Assembly: GCA_021234155.1 (NCBI GenBank)
Contig: JAJEKV010000165.1
Coordinates: 932,001 to 996,000 of the forward strand
DNA: 64,000 bases
Source: Isoetes taiwanensis
Lineage: Eukaryota; Streptophyta; Lycopodiopsida; Isoetales; Isoetaceae
Direction of reading: 5' to 3'
Part shown: positions 43,998 through 55,220 of the stretch, piece by piece
How the letters are laid out: every line of letters starts with the position of its first letter
Numbering within the stretch: the first letter of the stretch is position 1
Notes under the pieces: model-generated
Told to the model about the DNA's origin: nothing
Databases searched by the model: none
What the model saw: the letters and a program-made list of their open reading frames with translations, nothing else
Translations under genes and position numbers: made by a program

Positions 43998-44690
43998 CTT
44001 GGCCAATAACTCTTGTAACTTGATCCTTATAGTAATGGGGATCATTAGTCTTGATGGTTTACTCTAAACAAACCAGCCATAATCTATTTTCCTCACATGT
44101 TGGTACCATGGTCGATCATTAGGGTTTGATGTCCACATTTTATTCCAGCATTTAATATATCTTTATGCATAAGGAAGATCCTTCTTGGCTACAGGCTGGA
44201 ATCCTCTTCGGCATAGGCCATCCATGTAGAAGACAAGTCAGTCGGTTTTACTAGCAACAACTAACCCTTCTTAACATGATAAAGATCAAACATCTCAACT
44301 GAGTTGCATGGCCTACTAAAGGTAGGTCCAACATCAAGTGGCACAATAGCAAGGGGTTCTAGTGGAATTTGATTTGGATATATAAATGACCATACCTAAA
44401 ACCATAAACCATACCTCTAAAACAATTGAATTGTTATAATTCATAAAAATCAATCAATCTTCAATCTTGTTAATTTGGGATTTTCCGGTTAGGTGGAAAA
44501 TATTTTTGGAGTTTTTTTTAAATCGATTTCCTAAGATTTTTAGAGTTCTGGCTTCTTCCATTTCCGCCTTAGACTTCTTCGATTTCCCTCCTTAATGCGG
44601 TCGACAGGGCATGATGCCACACACAACCCGCATGCATTTCTGTGGCATCTAGGTATTCTCTGCGGCAAGGAGAGATTCTATTTTGCCCCA
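43998..44690. other. No gene seen
   Basis: AT-rich flank downstream of the LINE tail. Confidence 0.45.
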
Positions 44691-45062
44691 GGTTTGATTG
44701 AAACTGTGGCTTGGTTTCCTTGCGAATGGCCTAACGGATTTTGCGAAATGGTGTGAGCATAAGGTTTTGGTAGAGTTATTTCGAACTGTAAAGGAGTGGT
44801 TTATTGTCTTCAAGCTATTAAAATCGTGCAAAAAAAATTCTAATCAGGTAAGGCTCTTTCAGACTCTTCTTTCGGCTTAGAGATTGATCTTAGCATTCCC
44901 ACAAGGAAGTTATTGCCTTTCTGCCTTTACCATCTGATTTTGTTCCTCTGCAGTGGCATGCATTTGTATTGTGTATTTATATCTCATAGGTGGATATCTT
45001 ATATCTCCATTACAAACAGGTGCATGAGGATGGTTCTAAAGTAGTTGATCACTTCATCTTCT
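44691..45062 (+). CDS. Unassigned exon-like segments, plus strand
   Basis: After a CCCCAG acceptor-like site (44690) a frame reads KLWLGFLANGLTDFAKWCEH, then VKEWFIVFKLLKSCKKNSNQ, up to CAG|GTAAGG at 44848. A further short piece after AACAG (45020) reads VHEDGSKVVDHFIFC up to |GTAAGATT. Both have good splice-like borders, but I recognise no family and cannot extend the gene. Confidence 0.25.
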
Positions 45063-46563
45063 GTAAGATTCGAGATTGAATTTTGTTCCAGCATCATGGT
45101 TTGTTATCTAATCTTCAAGTTTAGCCATCCATTTCCTGAATACTTTTGATTTTGATTTTGCTCGAGAAGATAACAAGCTCACAAATTCATTGGACTCCAA
45201 TGCATGCAGTAATTGTTTGAAGGTATATTTTTTCTTTTGTAATGTGCAGATGCTAAATGGCAAGCATGTCTAGCATTTTAGAATCCCATGTGCAAACATG
45301 ATGCTTTAGCTGAGAATGGGCAAGTTTATATCCTCCATTTTGATGCTCTAAATTACTAGCAGCAGAATAGCAGCCATTTTGATGCAGTTACTTGCCGTCA
45401 TGTTGTGGATCATTGTTGCCTTCAATGAACATCTCTTATATAACAGTATCAAGGGTGTGTTTGCTCATGATTATTTCTTTGATGATGGTGGTCTTATATT
45501 ATTGACATTGGCCATGATAATTTGCTTAGCAAGTGATAGTGGTCCAGCAAGCATGGGTAAAGTCCTGAGAAAATGATATACGTAGACCATTTGATTATCC
45601 TTAGAAAGACTGTACAGGAATGGTTACACATTCTTATAATTTTGGCAACTGATGGAGACAATTTGATAAGCACATTGGCACCAGTGTTGGGAGTGTTATC
45701 CATTAGACTCCAATCTATATAGTAATTATTTGAAGGTACGTTTGTTCCACTGAAATGTGGATTGCTTGGGAAGAGCCTTTTTCACTATTATTCTTGCAGA
45801 TTGAGACCATGTAATGCGAGCAAATATGGTCTTCAAATGAAGATCATTTGTTGTTAGGGTGTCTTAATAGGATCACATTACTTTCACGATAGTGTCAATT
45901 CATGTTTTTTGTGCCATATCTAAAGCATGCTTGCTAATTAGTGATGTTATGAAAACTGGAATTGTTCAGATATTGAGCTGCAACTCCATGACCCAACCGG
46001 TTCCCCATCGAGCTCCAATACTCTGCTTTACTTGAAAAGCTAAGCATTTTCTTTCCTCTGGCATCAACTTTCTACAGGTTTTATTCAAGCAGAAATGCAG
46101 ATAATGGTAACTTCCCGGATAAATGTGCTCCTGATAAATGTCATGATTCCCTGCGACATTCAGGGACAAGATTATCTTTTAAGGAACTAATATCTCTGCA
46201 CAATAAAACAACTTCTATGTCTTCATTTACTTTCAAAAATTCACATGTATTGTACTTCTGATCAAAGCATTTTGTAAGGTTTTTTGAAGATCGTTTTGCA
46301 TTATGTTTTAGCTTCCAAGCAAAACTCAAAACTATTGCTCCAAGCTATGAATCAAGGTAAGAGTCTTCTTTACTATAACTTAGGCTTTTATGCTTTTCTT
46401 ACATTCGACGCAATTTTATGCATTGCAAAGGTATTTGTACATGAGCAACAAATGATGGGTGTCAATTTCTTTCATTTAGTTTTACTGCATCCTTTTCCAG
46501 TTTGATTTCATCCTTCTGTTGCAGATATGAAGAAGTTGAAGCATGACACATATACATACACCA
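45063..46563. other. No recognised gene
   Basis: Many short frames and several TGCAG/GTAAGT-like sites but no domain. If the Helitron interpretation at 49.8 kb is right, its undetected 5' end may lie here or further left. Confidence 0.35.
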
Positions 46564-46813
46564 TGGAAGCATCTATGGTCCTTCTAATTATCCCTTTCTA
46601 ACCATCGGATATTCTTCATGTCAGGTTAGTGAATCTTGCACGATTTTCTAGCATCTATTTAGGATTGGACCTGAAGGTCCTCATCAAAATCTCTATGAGA
46701 TTGCCAAGAATTATGGTCTTATTGTGTTTCTCAAATTTGGATCCCATTCCACTTTGGTTGCTTCATCCCCAGCCATGGCCATGAGGAATCGAATTCTGGT
46801 GCAAGCTGGTCAG
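46564..46813 (+). pseudogene. Cytochrome P450 N-terminal fragment
   Basis: P450s are haem monooxygenases anchored in the ER. MEASMVLLIIPF followed by a stop (46564-46602) looks like a membrane-anchor start. After a gap, 46661-46813 reads RIGPEGPHQNLYEIAKNYGL, IVFLKFGSHSTLVASSPAMA and then MRNRILVQAG. This matches the plant P450 region 'GP.PH.SL..LAK.YG.LM.LR.GS..T.V.SSP.MA'. The haem-binding Cys region and all later parts are absent. It is followed on the same strand by the laccase pieces. Confidence 0.75.
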
Positions 46814-47123
46814 TCTCCTTTAACATCCTCTTATATATTTTCAAAACTCTATGATGCATGTAGTTTCTGCAATGTTCTCAAATAGAGCATAGTTTAGCTC
46901 TCATACTTTTTCTCTTGCAGATAATTTTGATTTCTCACTATTGGGTTTTCTTTACCAGATTGATTATGTAGACTACATAGTTGATTGTGCCACTAAGTAA
47001 ATTGTGGCAGTAAATGGCAAATTTCCAGGGCCAACAATTTGTCTTCGAAAAGGAGACAATGTTATTATACACGTGACCAATTTGGTTACAGGCAACCTCA
47101 CAAGCCCATTTCTTGGGAACAAT

Positions 47124-47149
47124 TGAATTGAATTGAATTGAATTGTTTT
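47124..47149 (+). repeat. (GAATT)n microsatellite
   Basis: About five GAATT units immediately before laccase exon 1. Confidence 0.85.
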
Positions 47150-48240
47150 TAAATGCAGATCTGTAGACTAAGAATTCTCTTACCCTTGCTTTTATTATGT
47201 TTGAGTTACTGTGATGGCATAAATGCTGCTATCTCTTACTATTACTTTAAGGTCAATGTTCATTTCATAATTCTAGGAGGCTTTACTTTTTATTCTCTTG
47301 CAAATAGTCTTGATTTCTCACAATTGGTTTTTCTCTACCAGATTGATTATGTAGACTACATAGTTGGTTGTGTCACTAAAGGAAATTGTGGCAGTAAATG
47401 GCAAATCTCCAGGGCCAACAATTTGTCTTAGAAAAGGAGACCGTGTTATCGTAAACATGACCAATTTGGTCACAAGAAACCTCATAATTTTGTTTGCATT
47501 TTCTATATTCTGCAGAACATAATGATTTTTTCATAACAGAGTGATTTTGCAGGCATGGAATATAAAGGCATTCAACTTGGGCAGATGGTCCTACATATGT
47601 GACGCAATGTCCAATTCAAACTGGCCAATCCGATATATACAACTTTTGTGTACCAGATCAACAAGGAACCCTTTTCTACCATGCTCATATAGCCTGTGCA
47701 AGAGGCACAGTCTATGGAGCAATTATTATAGACCCCCTGAATCGTATAAAACTTCCTTTTGCAAAGACTCACGTGGAACACACTCTGATATTGGGTAAGA
47801 AAATGAGTGAACCTTTTCTAACATTTCTTATGCTTTGACATTAATTAACAACAATATATTTGGTCTATTTGTAGGGGAATGATGGAATGTTGATGGCAAG
47901 CTTACAAGGATTAGCTGGTTCTTTATCCAATGCTTACCTGTCCAATGGCTATCCTGGTGCTCTAAACATGGTAAAAAGAAAGGGCATAAGATCAGTTTAA
48001 TAATTTCTTGGTTGTTCAAGTTAAACCCTTATCTTTTTTGAATTCTTATTTGCAGACACAGGGATTGTAAAGATAAGCAAGGGTAGATTATATCTTCTAA
48101 GGGTTATCAACAAAATCTTAGAGACCTCTTTCTTACAATTGCAAAACACAGTCTTATATTGGTAGAAATTGATGCATCCTACACAAATCTATACTTTCCT
48201 CCTCAACGCAAATCAACCAATAGAGCAGTACTACATAGAC

Positions 48241-48324
48241 GTATCAGAGGTCTGTACAAGGAGCGCAAAACATATCATCACTGTATCAGAGGTCTGTACA
48301 AGGAGCGCAAAACATATCAACACT
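48241..48324 (+). repeat. 42-bp tandem duplication in laccase exon 5
   Basis: GTATCAGAGGTCTGTACAAG begins at 48241 and 48283. The length is a multiple of three, so it adds 14 codons without shifting frame. Confidence 0.93.
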
Positions 48325-48839
48325 GGGAATTCGGAGTTACACAGGATGAAACAAGTCTTTACCTCCAATTAGACCAGACAATGTCCCAGACTTAATTGAT
48401 AGTGCATTTTTTGATCAATCTTAAAGGGCAGTGAGGTATCTGGATTCAAAAGAGTTTCTTGCAGAGGTTCCAAAGGCAGTAGACTTGAATTTGCTCTGGA
48501 TGCTATCTTTAAATATAGAGCCTTGCATTGTAAGCTCCACCTCTCTATGTTTGTGGCAGAAGCTTTGCAAGCTCAATCAACAACGTTACTTTTTGAAGAC
48601 CAAACACTGCCCTTCTGCATGCTTACAACTATAACATCAGCGGAGTGTACACTGCAAATTTTCCTTCACAACCTTTACCACTTATAATTACACTAGCAAG
48701 CAGCTTGATATCCTTAGAATTGCGCCAACTTATGGTACCAGGCTCACAGAAATCCCATTTGGTTCTAATGTTTAGCTGGTGCTCCAAGGTACCATCTCAG
48801 TCTAAAGCTCATCCCTTCCACTTGCACGCACAGTTATAA

Positions 48840-49768
48840 CTAGAGGGGAATTATGGGCCCTAACATATATGGACCCTAACACATATCTTGCAAAAACTGC
48901 ATAGGTGAATTGTTGGGTTGGTGGGCTAACCACTATGGCCAGCATTGAGAAATAATCAATCTTTGGCTTGGAGATGTAGGTCTCCTGAGATCTAGCTAAG
49001 GCTAGCCAAAAAACATTCAGTTTAGGATATTTAAGTTGTCTCATAATAGATCATACTTTCTGTGTTGAACGAATGCCTTCCATTGAACAACATATAAAAT
49101 CCTCACTACTTTATCTAGAACATAACATCCCAGGGGTAACTTCAACTTTAAGACAATATAGCTATTCTTGGAGCATCAAGCAAGGGCGCTGCATCTTACA
49201 ACGTCCTAGGTGTCAATGAGACAACATATACCTAGAGCATCAAGCAAGGGAAAGAAAAAAAAACATAGACACACAATCAATATATGCCTCCTCAAAGAGC
49301 ATCAAGCAAGAGAAAGAAAATAGACATATACTCAACAGGTATAACATGCACACGTACTTTGCAGTATCATAGCATTGATTTGGCTTCAGGCACAAAACAA
49401 GGGAGGGAGGGAGGCCGAGGGAGAGGATTTTTGTGAGAGTGTGAGAGAGGGAGAGGGAGAGGGAGAGGGGAGGCGGAGGGAGGGAGGGAGGGAGGGAAGG
49501 AGGGAGAGAGAGACTCAAGCAAACCGTACATATTCATTTCAATTATTTTTGAAAAGTTTGCCTATTGCCACTACGTGCTCTAATAAGTACTGATGTATTC
49601 ATTGTTTATCACAATTGCAATGTCACAAGAAATGGGCAGGTTCTATAGTTTTACATGTTACCTACAAACATGTTTTTGAACCTTAATATCTTCCAATCTA
49701 TGCACATATCATCTCTGATATGGTTTAAAATTATAACTCCAGTTTATCATTCATACATTGTCACCTTA
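48840..49768. other. No gene; short repeats and GA tract
   Basis: AGCATCAAGCAAG occurs three times (about 49163, 49228 and 49300). A G/A tract lies at 49399-49513. No coding sequence. Confidence 0.45.
49399..49513 (+). repeat. GGGA/GAGA purine microsatellite
   Basis: Runs of GGGAGGGAGGGAGG and GAGAGGGAGAGG over about 115 bases. The G-runs could form a G-quadruplex. Arg/Glu/Gly-rich open frames here are artefacts. Confidence 0.9.
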
Positions 49769-49797
49769 TGCCCAGCAACGCTGGGCACCATTACTAG
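49766..49797 (+). mobile_element. Helitron-like 3' terminus, copy 2
   Basis: The same hairpin as at 3017-3035 (here 49769-49787), then CCATTA and CTAG (49794-49797) before T. About 34 bases are shared with copy 1, while the upstream sequence is unrelated, as is typical for Helitron ends. Its orientation means the element body lies upstream, where the P450 and laccase fragments are. Confidence 0.7.
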
Positions 49798-50070
49798 TTA
49801 TTTACTTAACTTGGGATTATGTCAAGATTAAATGCACCCCACTTTTGTAACTACTGAATAGCGATTCGTATTTTGTTATACAAGAGTACTATCTTTAGTC
49901 CACTTTTAATAGACGTTTTGACTATTACTTTAAATATTGAAAGAAAAGTGATGTTTGAATAGCATTTAGAGGTAGTGATTCATATTTGTTATGCAAGAGT
50001 GAGAATGAGAATGAGAATGATTTTTTATCGTCCACTGAGGCCAATCGGCCTATGGGACCCATAAGGAGCG

Positions 50071-50155
50071 CAGCAAACTTATTACTGTCCGGGTTAAAAA
50101 ACCCCCGCCCCGAAGGGTTTTCGAGGGAAAAACCGTGGCAGTAATAAGAATGCTG
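50071..50155 (-). other. LINE 3' hairpin, copy 3
   Basis: Arms CAGCAAACTTATTACTG (50071-50087) and CAGTAATAAGAATGCTG (50139-50155) pair at 15 of 17 positions. Inside is AAAACCC-TTCGGGGC-GGGTTTT (minus sense). Confidence 0.82.
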
Positions 50156-50193
50156 TCAAACTGTACAAGTATACATCAATGTTTATATACATG

Positions 50194-51475
50194 TCAAGTG
50201 TGTGCCCGAGGACATAGCTGATCTCGCATGTCCATAACCTCCTGAAGATATGATCCCAGCACCCGTACGGATGCTGTGCTCAATGTCACATGTAACGGCT
50301 GGCCAGGCCTGACCAACTCAGCATATCGTGTCCGAATTTGATCATATGCTGGGCAACTTTGAAGAGTATGAGATTCATCCTCAATGACTCCCATTTGGCA
50401 GCATTGACAGAGCCTGTCCTGGCGTGGCTCACCAATCCATCTGCCTGTCTCAATTCGAAGATGATGTGCCCCTGTGCGAATGGAGGCAATGAGTCTGCGC
50501 CTTTTCATGGGCAAGTGGGTACGCAGGTAGCATTGGGGCCTCGCTCCAATGTGGGATTTATGTGGCGGTAGTATGTTTGTCTTGACCTGTTCAAGGGCAT
50601 TGGCATCCCAAAGCTTGCTGAGGAAGCAATCGTCAAGATATTGCCTCAAGCTATGGCGATCTGCCTCTGTTTGCACATGTATGCACCTGTGCTCCTGCAC
50701 ATTCCATCTAGCCAACCATTGAGCTCTCTTTTCCCTCCAGCAGGCCTTGAGGCGCTGCGGCTCCATTGCCATGATATAAGCTAGTTTAGGGAGACGAGCA
50801 TCGTCCATATTGACCACCTTCTGAAAATAGACAATGTGGCGATCAAGGGCCGCCCTCAAGAGGCAAGAATCCGCCTCTGCGCAGTAGAATTTGATATGGG
50901 ACTGTGGACTTCACCCCTAGTGCTCGTACTAAGAAGGCTTTCTGGACTTGCTCCAAGTCATTCCAAGTAGCAAGTGATACTACTGAGCCCCATACTTCCA
51001 CCCCGTATAAAAGGACAGTCTCCACTAAGACCTTGAACAGGCGTGACTGATGGGCCCAATCATACAACTCCGCTCTATGACTATTGTTTTGCATTGCATA
51101 TAGTGCCTTCCAGCCTGTCGTCACTCGTAGCCGTATGGATGTGTCCCAGTGCATAGTAGAAGGAAACTCCACTCCCAAATATTTGTATGTGGATGCAACT
51201 TCCACATTTTGGCCTCGGTAACTGAAGGAGGGGACCCTCGGCTGACGTGAAGATGATATGAAAACCACCTTAGTCTTGGCCAGGTTGACGCGTATATCAG
51301 TCGCTTGGCAGAATGTGTCCAGGGCATCGAGATGTCGTTGCATGTCTGCTTGTGTGTAAGCTAGGAGGTCCACATCATCAGCATATATTAACTGTCTGAT
51401 GATCTGATAGAGAAGGTGAGCTCCATCGCCCCCATTATCAGCAAGCCAGCTCTCCAATTGATCAATGTAAAGCCA
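50194..51475 (-). pseudogene. LINE reverse transcriptase C-terminal half
   Basis: From about 51475, IDQLESWLADNGGDGAHLL and QLIYADDVDLLAYTQADMQR (YADD, motif C) are followed by TYKYLGVEF and LLYGVEVWGS. After a frame change near 50850 it continues with PKLAYIMAMEPQRLKACWRE and RLIASIRTGAHHLRIETGRW. A finger CQCCQMGVIEDESHTLQSCP leads to the stop at 50194. The order of blocks and the finger match the LINE at 42.3-43.8 kb, so they are one family. The endonuclease and motifs A and B are missing through 5' truncation. Confidence 0.9.
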
Positions 51476-51535
51476 GCTCTCCAGAGTGCTATCTTTAGTC
51501 CATATTTAGTAGGTGCTTTGACTATTACTTTAAAT

Positions 51536-51539
<4 letters not shown>

Positions 51540-51568
<29 letters not shown>

Positions 51569-51728
51569 AGATAAGATAAGATAAGATGACATTGACGGGA
51601 ACCCAACGGGTTATAGGACGACACATGCAAGGGCAACAGCCCATCTAAAACCTGGGGACTAGGTCCCATCACCAAACATAATAACCAAATATTAAAAGAC
51701 TACCAAGAAGGAGATAATGCTAATGTTA
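51540..51728 (-). mobile_element. Short retro-insertion with (CTTAT)n tail
   Basis: In the minus sense about 130 bases end with CCCGTTGGGTTCCCGTCAATGTC and then a CTTAT repeat (51540-51586, seen as GATAAGATAAG on plus). Its position precisely interrupts the duplicated target. The (A/G)TTAGA-like words at both borders (about 51534 and 51724) may be the target duplication. The end resembles the other LINE ends in style but not in sequence, so a second LINE or SINE family is likely. Confidence 0.65.
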
Positions 51729-51835
51729 GAAGGAAAGTGATGTTTGATTAGAAATTACAGACAACAATACATTCATATACACAAACATTTTTTACATTGT
51801 ATTGATTGTATCTAAAGTTTATACCACGGAGTGAT

Positions 51836-52035
51836 TATTTTCTTTTTAGCTAAATAAGACTCATAATAAGGATCTTTGCCCTTAATGCTATTTAGTTCTA
51901 GATGCATTTGCATAACACCTGCTGCTGTCATACCATCAGCTGACTCACTCATGATGGACATGAATCGCACCAGAAAATCATCCCTTGAGTATTCAAGTGG
52001 AGTATTACTTGGGGGGATTCAGTGCTTGACTTTGA
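51836..52035 (-). CDS. Unassigned exon-like segment
   Basis: The minus strand reads IPPSNTPLEYSRDDFLVRFM, SIMSESADGMTAAGVMQMHL and ELNSIKGKDPYYESYLAKKK in one frame. The residue composition looks coding. I do not recognise it. Confidence 0.3.
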
Positions 52036-52105
52036 TTATACAAGCATTTGTGAGCATCCGCATCTACTATTATGATGTCCTCATTTTTTCTGAATGCCAA
52101 ACTTA

Positions 52106-52242
52106 TCTATCATAGTGTTTAGATGTTTAACGAACAAACACCAACTTTCCCTTCGGATCTCTGGGTTAAACTGATCTATCATAGTGTCTAGATATTTAAC
52201 GAACAAACATCAACTTTTTCTTCGGATCTCTGGGTTATCAAA
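52106..52242 (+). repeat. 69-bp tandem duplication
   Basis: TCTATCATAGTGT(T/C)TAGAT starts at 52106 and 52175; both copies run to CTTCGGATCTCTGGGTTA. A few mismatches. Confidence 0.88.
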
Positions 52243-52620
52243 AGTATATACATTTGCTACGATCTCTAATTGTCACAAAATCTCTACCTAACCTGATAAC
52301 AATGACAAAACTTCTTCGATATTTTTGCACTCCATGATCAACCAGATCCTAATACAAAGCCTTATTAATCATGTTTTCTATATGCAGTCGAGGATAGATT
52401 CACTTAATATTGGACTTAAGGGAAATTTATTAGAAGTCATTTCTAGTATTACACTTCTTAGAGAATGTTTTTCTCAGGACACGATTTAGATAAAAAAACA
52501 ACGCTCTTGTCACAAGTAGGTGGAGGCTTTTGTCAAAAAAAGAAAAAAAAAAGGAAAAAAAATCAATCAGCGGACATGCAACACACGCCTGTCGTGAATT
52601 GTATATCACTACGTTCATGC

Positions 52621-52965
52621 CTACCATTTATCAAATAAAGAAAGATACTTTTCATCATCAGAATCTTTGTGGATATCTATTCTAACATCGTCTAAATTAC
52701 TCCTCGACTGCCAGAAGTATCAATTTCATGATTTAGTTTCGATACTTTTTGCATTTTAAGGAACTAAATTAGCAGGTGGCGTTGTTCATCATTTTGTTAA
52801 GAACATCTCTATCAGTTCACGCTTCTACTCTAGCTTCTTGCTCGTGGATTATGTGGCTATTTGCGCATTCTACCACATCCAATACCCCATGTGCTGAAAT
52901 TATAGGAAGAATATCTAATTTCTGAGGTGGATGCAGATTCCTGAGAGGATCCCTATCAGCCTTGG
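52621..52965 (-). CDS. Unassigned exon-like segments, possible gene end
   Basis: On the minus strand about 52960-52815 reads KADRDPLRNLHPPQKLDILP, then IISAHGVLDVVECANSHIIH. About 52700-52621 reads SNLDDVRIDIHKDSDDEKYL, then SLFDKW and a TAG stop. Both look coding but match no family I know. They could be two exons of one decayed gene. Confidence 0.3.
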
Positions 52966-53689
52966 TAAGTACTTTTTCTTAGACTCGTCAAGGAAGCCCT
53001 TGAACTACTCATCATCACAAATAACAAGGTCGAATGTTAAATAGGAGTGTCGTACCACTCTCATTTAAAGATTCCCTTTGGGAAAACATCTTAACCATCT
53101 AAAATGGGCTTTTTTTAGATTTAGTACAAAAAATCATGGTGATTAAAATTTAATATATGTTATTTTAGCTAAATTTTATTCTCTTACTATCGAATCAACA
53201 TATCAACAACTTGAAGATGGGACTTTTAGGGGTTAAGCCTAAAAGATCAGGGTAATTATAGTTTAATATATGCTATGATGCGATTTTAGTTACATCTTGG
53301 GATCGTTAGTGAACACATGACGAAAAGAGCCTGAATGTGTTATACATCACAACTAAGACTACAAACATTAAACAAAAAGTGCAAGTTGTGCTATTGAGAA
53401 AGTGTCAAGCTTTTAAGACATTCTAAGTAAGAAGCATTTTTATTATCTAGTGCATAGTATGGACTATGATTCTATACCATAATAGGCTAAATATTTACAT
53501 GCACATAAGCTATATTTGATTAAGCCCTATTTTGGATGCAGCAGATCCATTCAAGTTTTTGCATCTTCATTGAGGTTTTGCACCTTCATTATTTGGTGTA
53601 GTGACAATCATTGTTTGGTGTTTGCCATAATGATAATGATTGTCTAAATGTGAGAGAGCAATATAAAACTAACTTTCAGTTTTTTTATT
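52966..53689. other. No gene seen
   Basis: AT-rich. A loosely repeated TTAATATATG.TAT word occurs near 53150 and 53262. Confidence 0.45.
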
Positions 53690-53800
53690 TTTTGGGTTGC
53701 CCCTAGGGGGGCAAACCCTCGTTTATGTGGGTATGTGGGCATATTCAAGTATATGCTGGCATATACCTAGCATATCTTGATGATCGCTAAAAACCGGTCC
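53690..53800 (-). repeat. Dispersed repeat A, copy 2
   Basis: Inverted relative to copy 1. It contains GGGTTGCCCCTAGGGGGGCAAACCC, then GTGGGCATATTCAAGTATATGC. An 11-base T/A run precedes the hairpin. Confidence 0.75.
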
Positions 53801-54210
53801 TTCCGCGTGAAAATGCTCTCAGTCATCCCTCCCTTCCGCGCCTTCCGCCGGGTTCGGCGCGAAGTTGAGCACCGCCTCTGTTCTCACGAGGAGAAGCTTG
53901 GGCGACGGATTCGGCCATGCTTTGGAGCTTCGCCTTTGTGCATTTCGTGGGGTACCTGGATGGTCCAGAAAGTGCCTTCTTTCGTGTTTATTTTGACAAT
54001 GGATATGTTTTTGTCTCGTTGCAGAAGTTGCGTTTGGCCAAGGCATCTTAAGGTTGTTCTCATGATGTTTGAAGCGGGCCAAGATCATATGCCTTTGTTT
54101 TTCTTACACTCTTATATGGCGAGGTGTGGTTATGGCAGCGAAAAGTGTGCGAAGCTCAACAGAGTTACGTTGACAATATTTCAATCATTCTGTTGCAATA
54201 CATAAAACAG
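53801..54210 (+). other. GC-rich open frame next to repeat A, unassigned
   Basis: A 142-codon plus frame (53777-54205) starts inside repeat A. It continues through a GC-rich stretch (LSVIPPFRAFRRVRREVEHR) containing a TTGCAG acceptor-like site near 54026. It could include a first exon, but no family is recognised. Confidence 0.25.
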
Positions 54211-55220
54211 ACATTAGGGCTTCAAGCATCCCGGTGTAGCTTCTAGCATGAGGGCACCGTGAGGTTCTAAATTTTCAATTAACAAGACGGGCATCTTCCG
54301 GCACACGATGGAGTACAAATTTCGGGCAACCATCACTTGGAAAATTTTCTCACCTATGCAACAAGCTTATATCCGGTTTATATGATTGTTTGGTGCGGTT
54401 TTATCACGGCACAAGCCTTTAGCATTCTCATGGTTTATAAGCCGGCACCCGTGTCATACAAGATTTCCTTTGAGCCATTGTGCTAGCAATAGGTCCGACT
54501 TTAAGTCTTCGAACTTGCTTCAAATTATTGTAAAACAACCTTCACCGTAATCCATCCTCTATCTCTCTTCTCGCTCCTTTTCTATAATATATGACTAAAC
54601 TTCTTTGCGTGTTTTCTTTGGGTTTGCTTTTGCACAATATGGTATAATGCCGTTAGTCGGGCTCTAGTCATCAAATCCAGATCTGCTTTGGTCTCATTTT
54701 AATGGCATGTTGTCCTCGAGGTACCGCATCCAATGTTGTAAGCACCCCACACGCCCTTTTTTTTTCCGCTGCGTGCTTCATGTTTTTCATTTTTCGTAAA
54801 GCTTCTCATGATAATTATTTTCGTGGGCTTTGAAGTTTGCTAATGCTTGCCAAGCAAGATTTGAATACCAAGATTAGCAGCCAATATAGGGATAGTCTGA
54901 TATTTGCCCTGATGGGGCTTTTTTTTTTTTTAAGATTCTGTTGCAAGCAACCCTCTATTAAGGTCCAGAAACACCGCTCAATTCCAGCGGCATGATGCGG
55001 TAATCATTTATTGTAATCGAATTGCTATGCCTTTTTTCTGTGGTATGGACCTTGCAGCAGCATATAGGCAAGCTTTGCACATAGCATGTAGTCCTTTCAC
55101 TTCTTCAGAACAGAGCTAGACATCATGAGATCAAGCTCCAAGTTTGCCTTTTCTTTCTCTTCGATTGGTATGAAGAACATTTCCTTTGGTCTATACTAGA
55201 GGGAACTTTTGTTGTTTCAG
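54211..55220. other. No recognised gene
   Basis: Contains poly-T runs at about 54750 and 54920 and several short frames. This would be intron or upstream sequence if the exons at 55.2-56.8 kb belong to one gene. Confidence 0.4.

Larger units (their letters stand above)
46960..48839 (+). pseudogene. Laccase (multicopper oxidase), multi-exon pseudogene with duplicated 5' part
   Basis: Laccases oxidise phenolics in the cell wall. Exon 1 (47153-47251) encodes a signal peptide, MQICRLRILLPLLLLCLSYC. Exon 2 (47342-47490) gives KEIVAVNGKSPGPTICLRKG, and an earlier duplicate of it lies at 46960-47101. Exon 3 (47553-47794) gives ADGPTYVTQCPIQTGQSDIY and then FYHAHIACARGTVYGAIII, bounded by TGCAG and G|GTAAG. 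Exon 4 (47875-47970) gives LAGSLSNAYLSNGYPGALNM. Exon 5 (from 48056) gives KISKGRLYLLRVIN and LILVEIDASYTNLY. The last part gives GVYTANFPSQPLPL, IAPTYGTRLTEIPFGSNV and AHPFHLHA, a copper-bin­ding motif with the final Gly changed. HWHG and the C-terminal copper site are missing. Frame breaks occur in exons 3 to 6. Confidence 0.88.
50001..51487 (-). mobile_element. 5'-truncated LINE, relatively young copy
   Basis: Inserted on the minus strand in the duplicated target. AGAGT is shared at both borders (about 49996-50000 and 51483-51487), consistent with a short target duplication. The 3' end carries a (CATTCT)n-like tail (50001-50020) and the hairpin at 50071-50155. Only the part from reverse transcriptase motif C onward remains. 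It has one frame break, so it is less decayed than the copy at 41-44 kb. Confidence 0.88.
49863..51755 (+). repeat. 114-bp tandem duplication whose second copy is split by two insertions
   Basis: Copy 1 is 49863-49976 (GATTCGTATTTTGTTATACA...). Copy 2 starts at 49977 (GATTCATATTTGTTATGCAAGAGT). It is interrupted at 50001 by a LINE, resumes at 51488 (GCTATCTTTAGTCCATATTTAG), is interrupted again after 51539 and finishes at about 51729-51755 (GAAGGAAAGTGATGTTTGATTAG). Copy 1 contains all three parts joined. Confidence 0.85.

Noticed and set aside
49375-49593. Arg/Glu/Gly-rich open frame
   Set aside because: It is an artefact of the GGGA/GAGA microsatellite.
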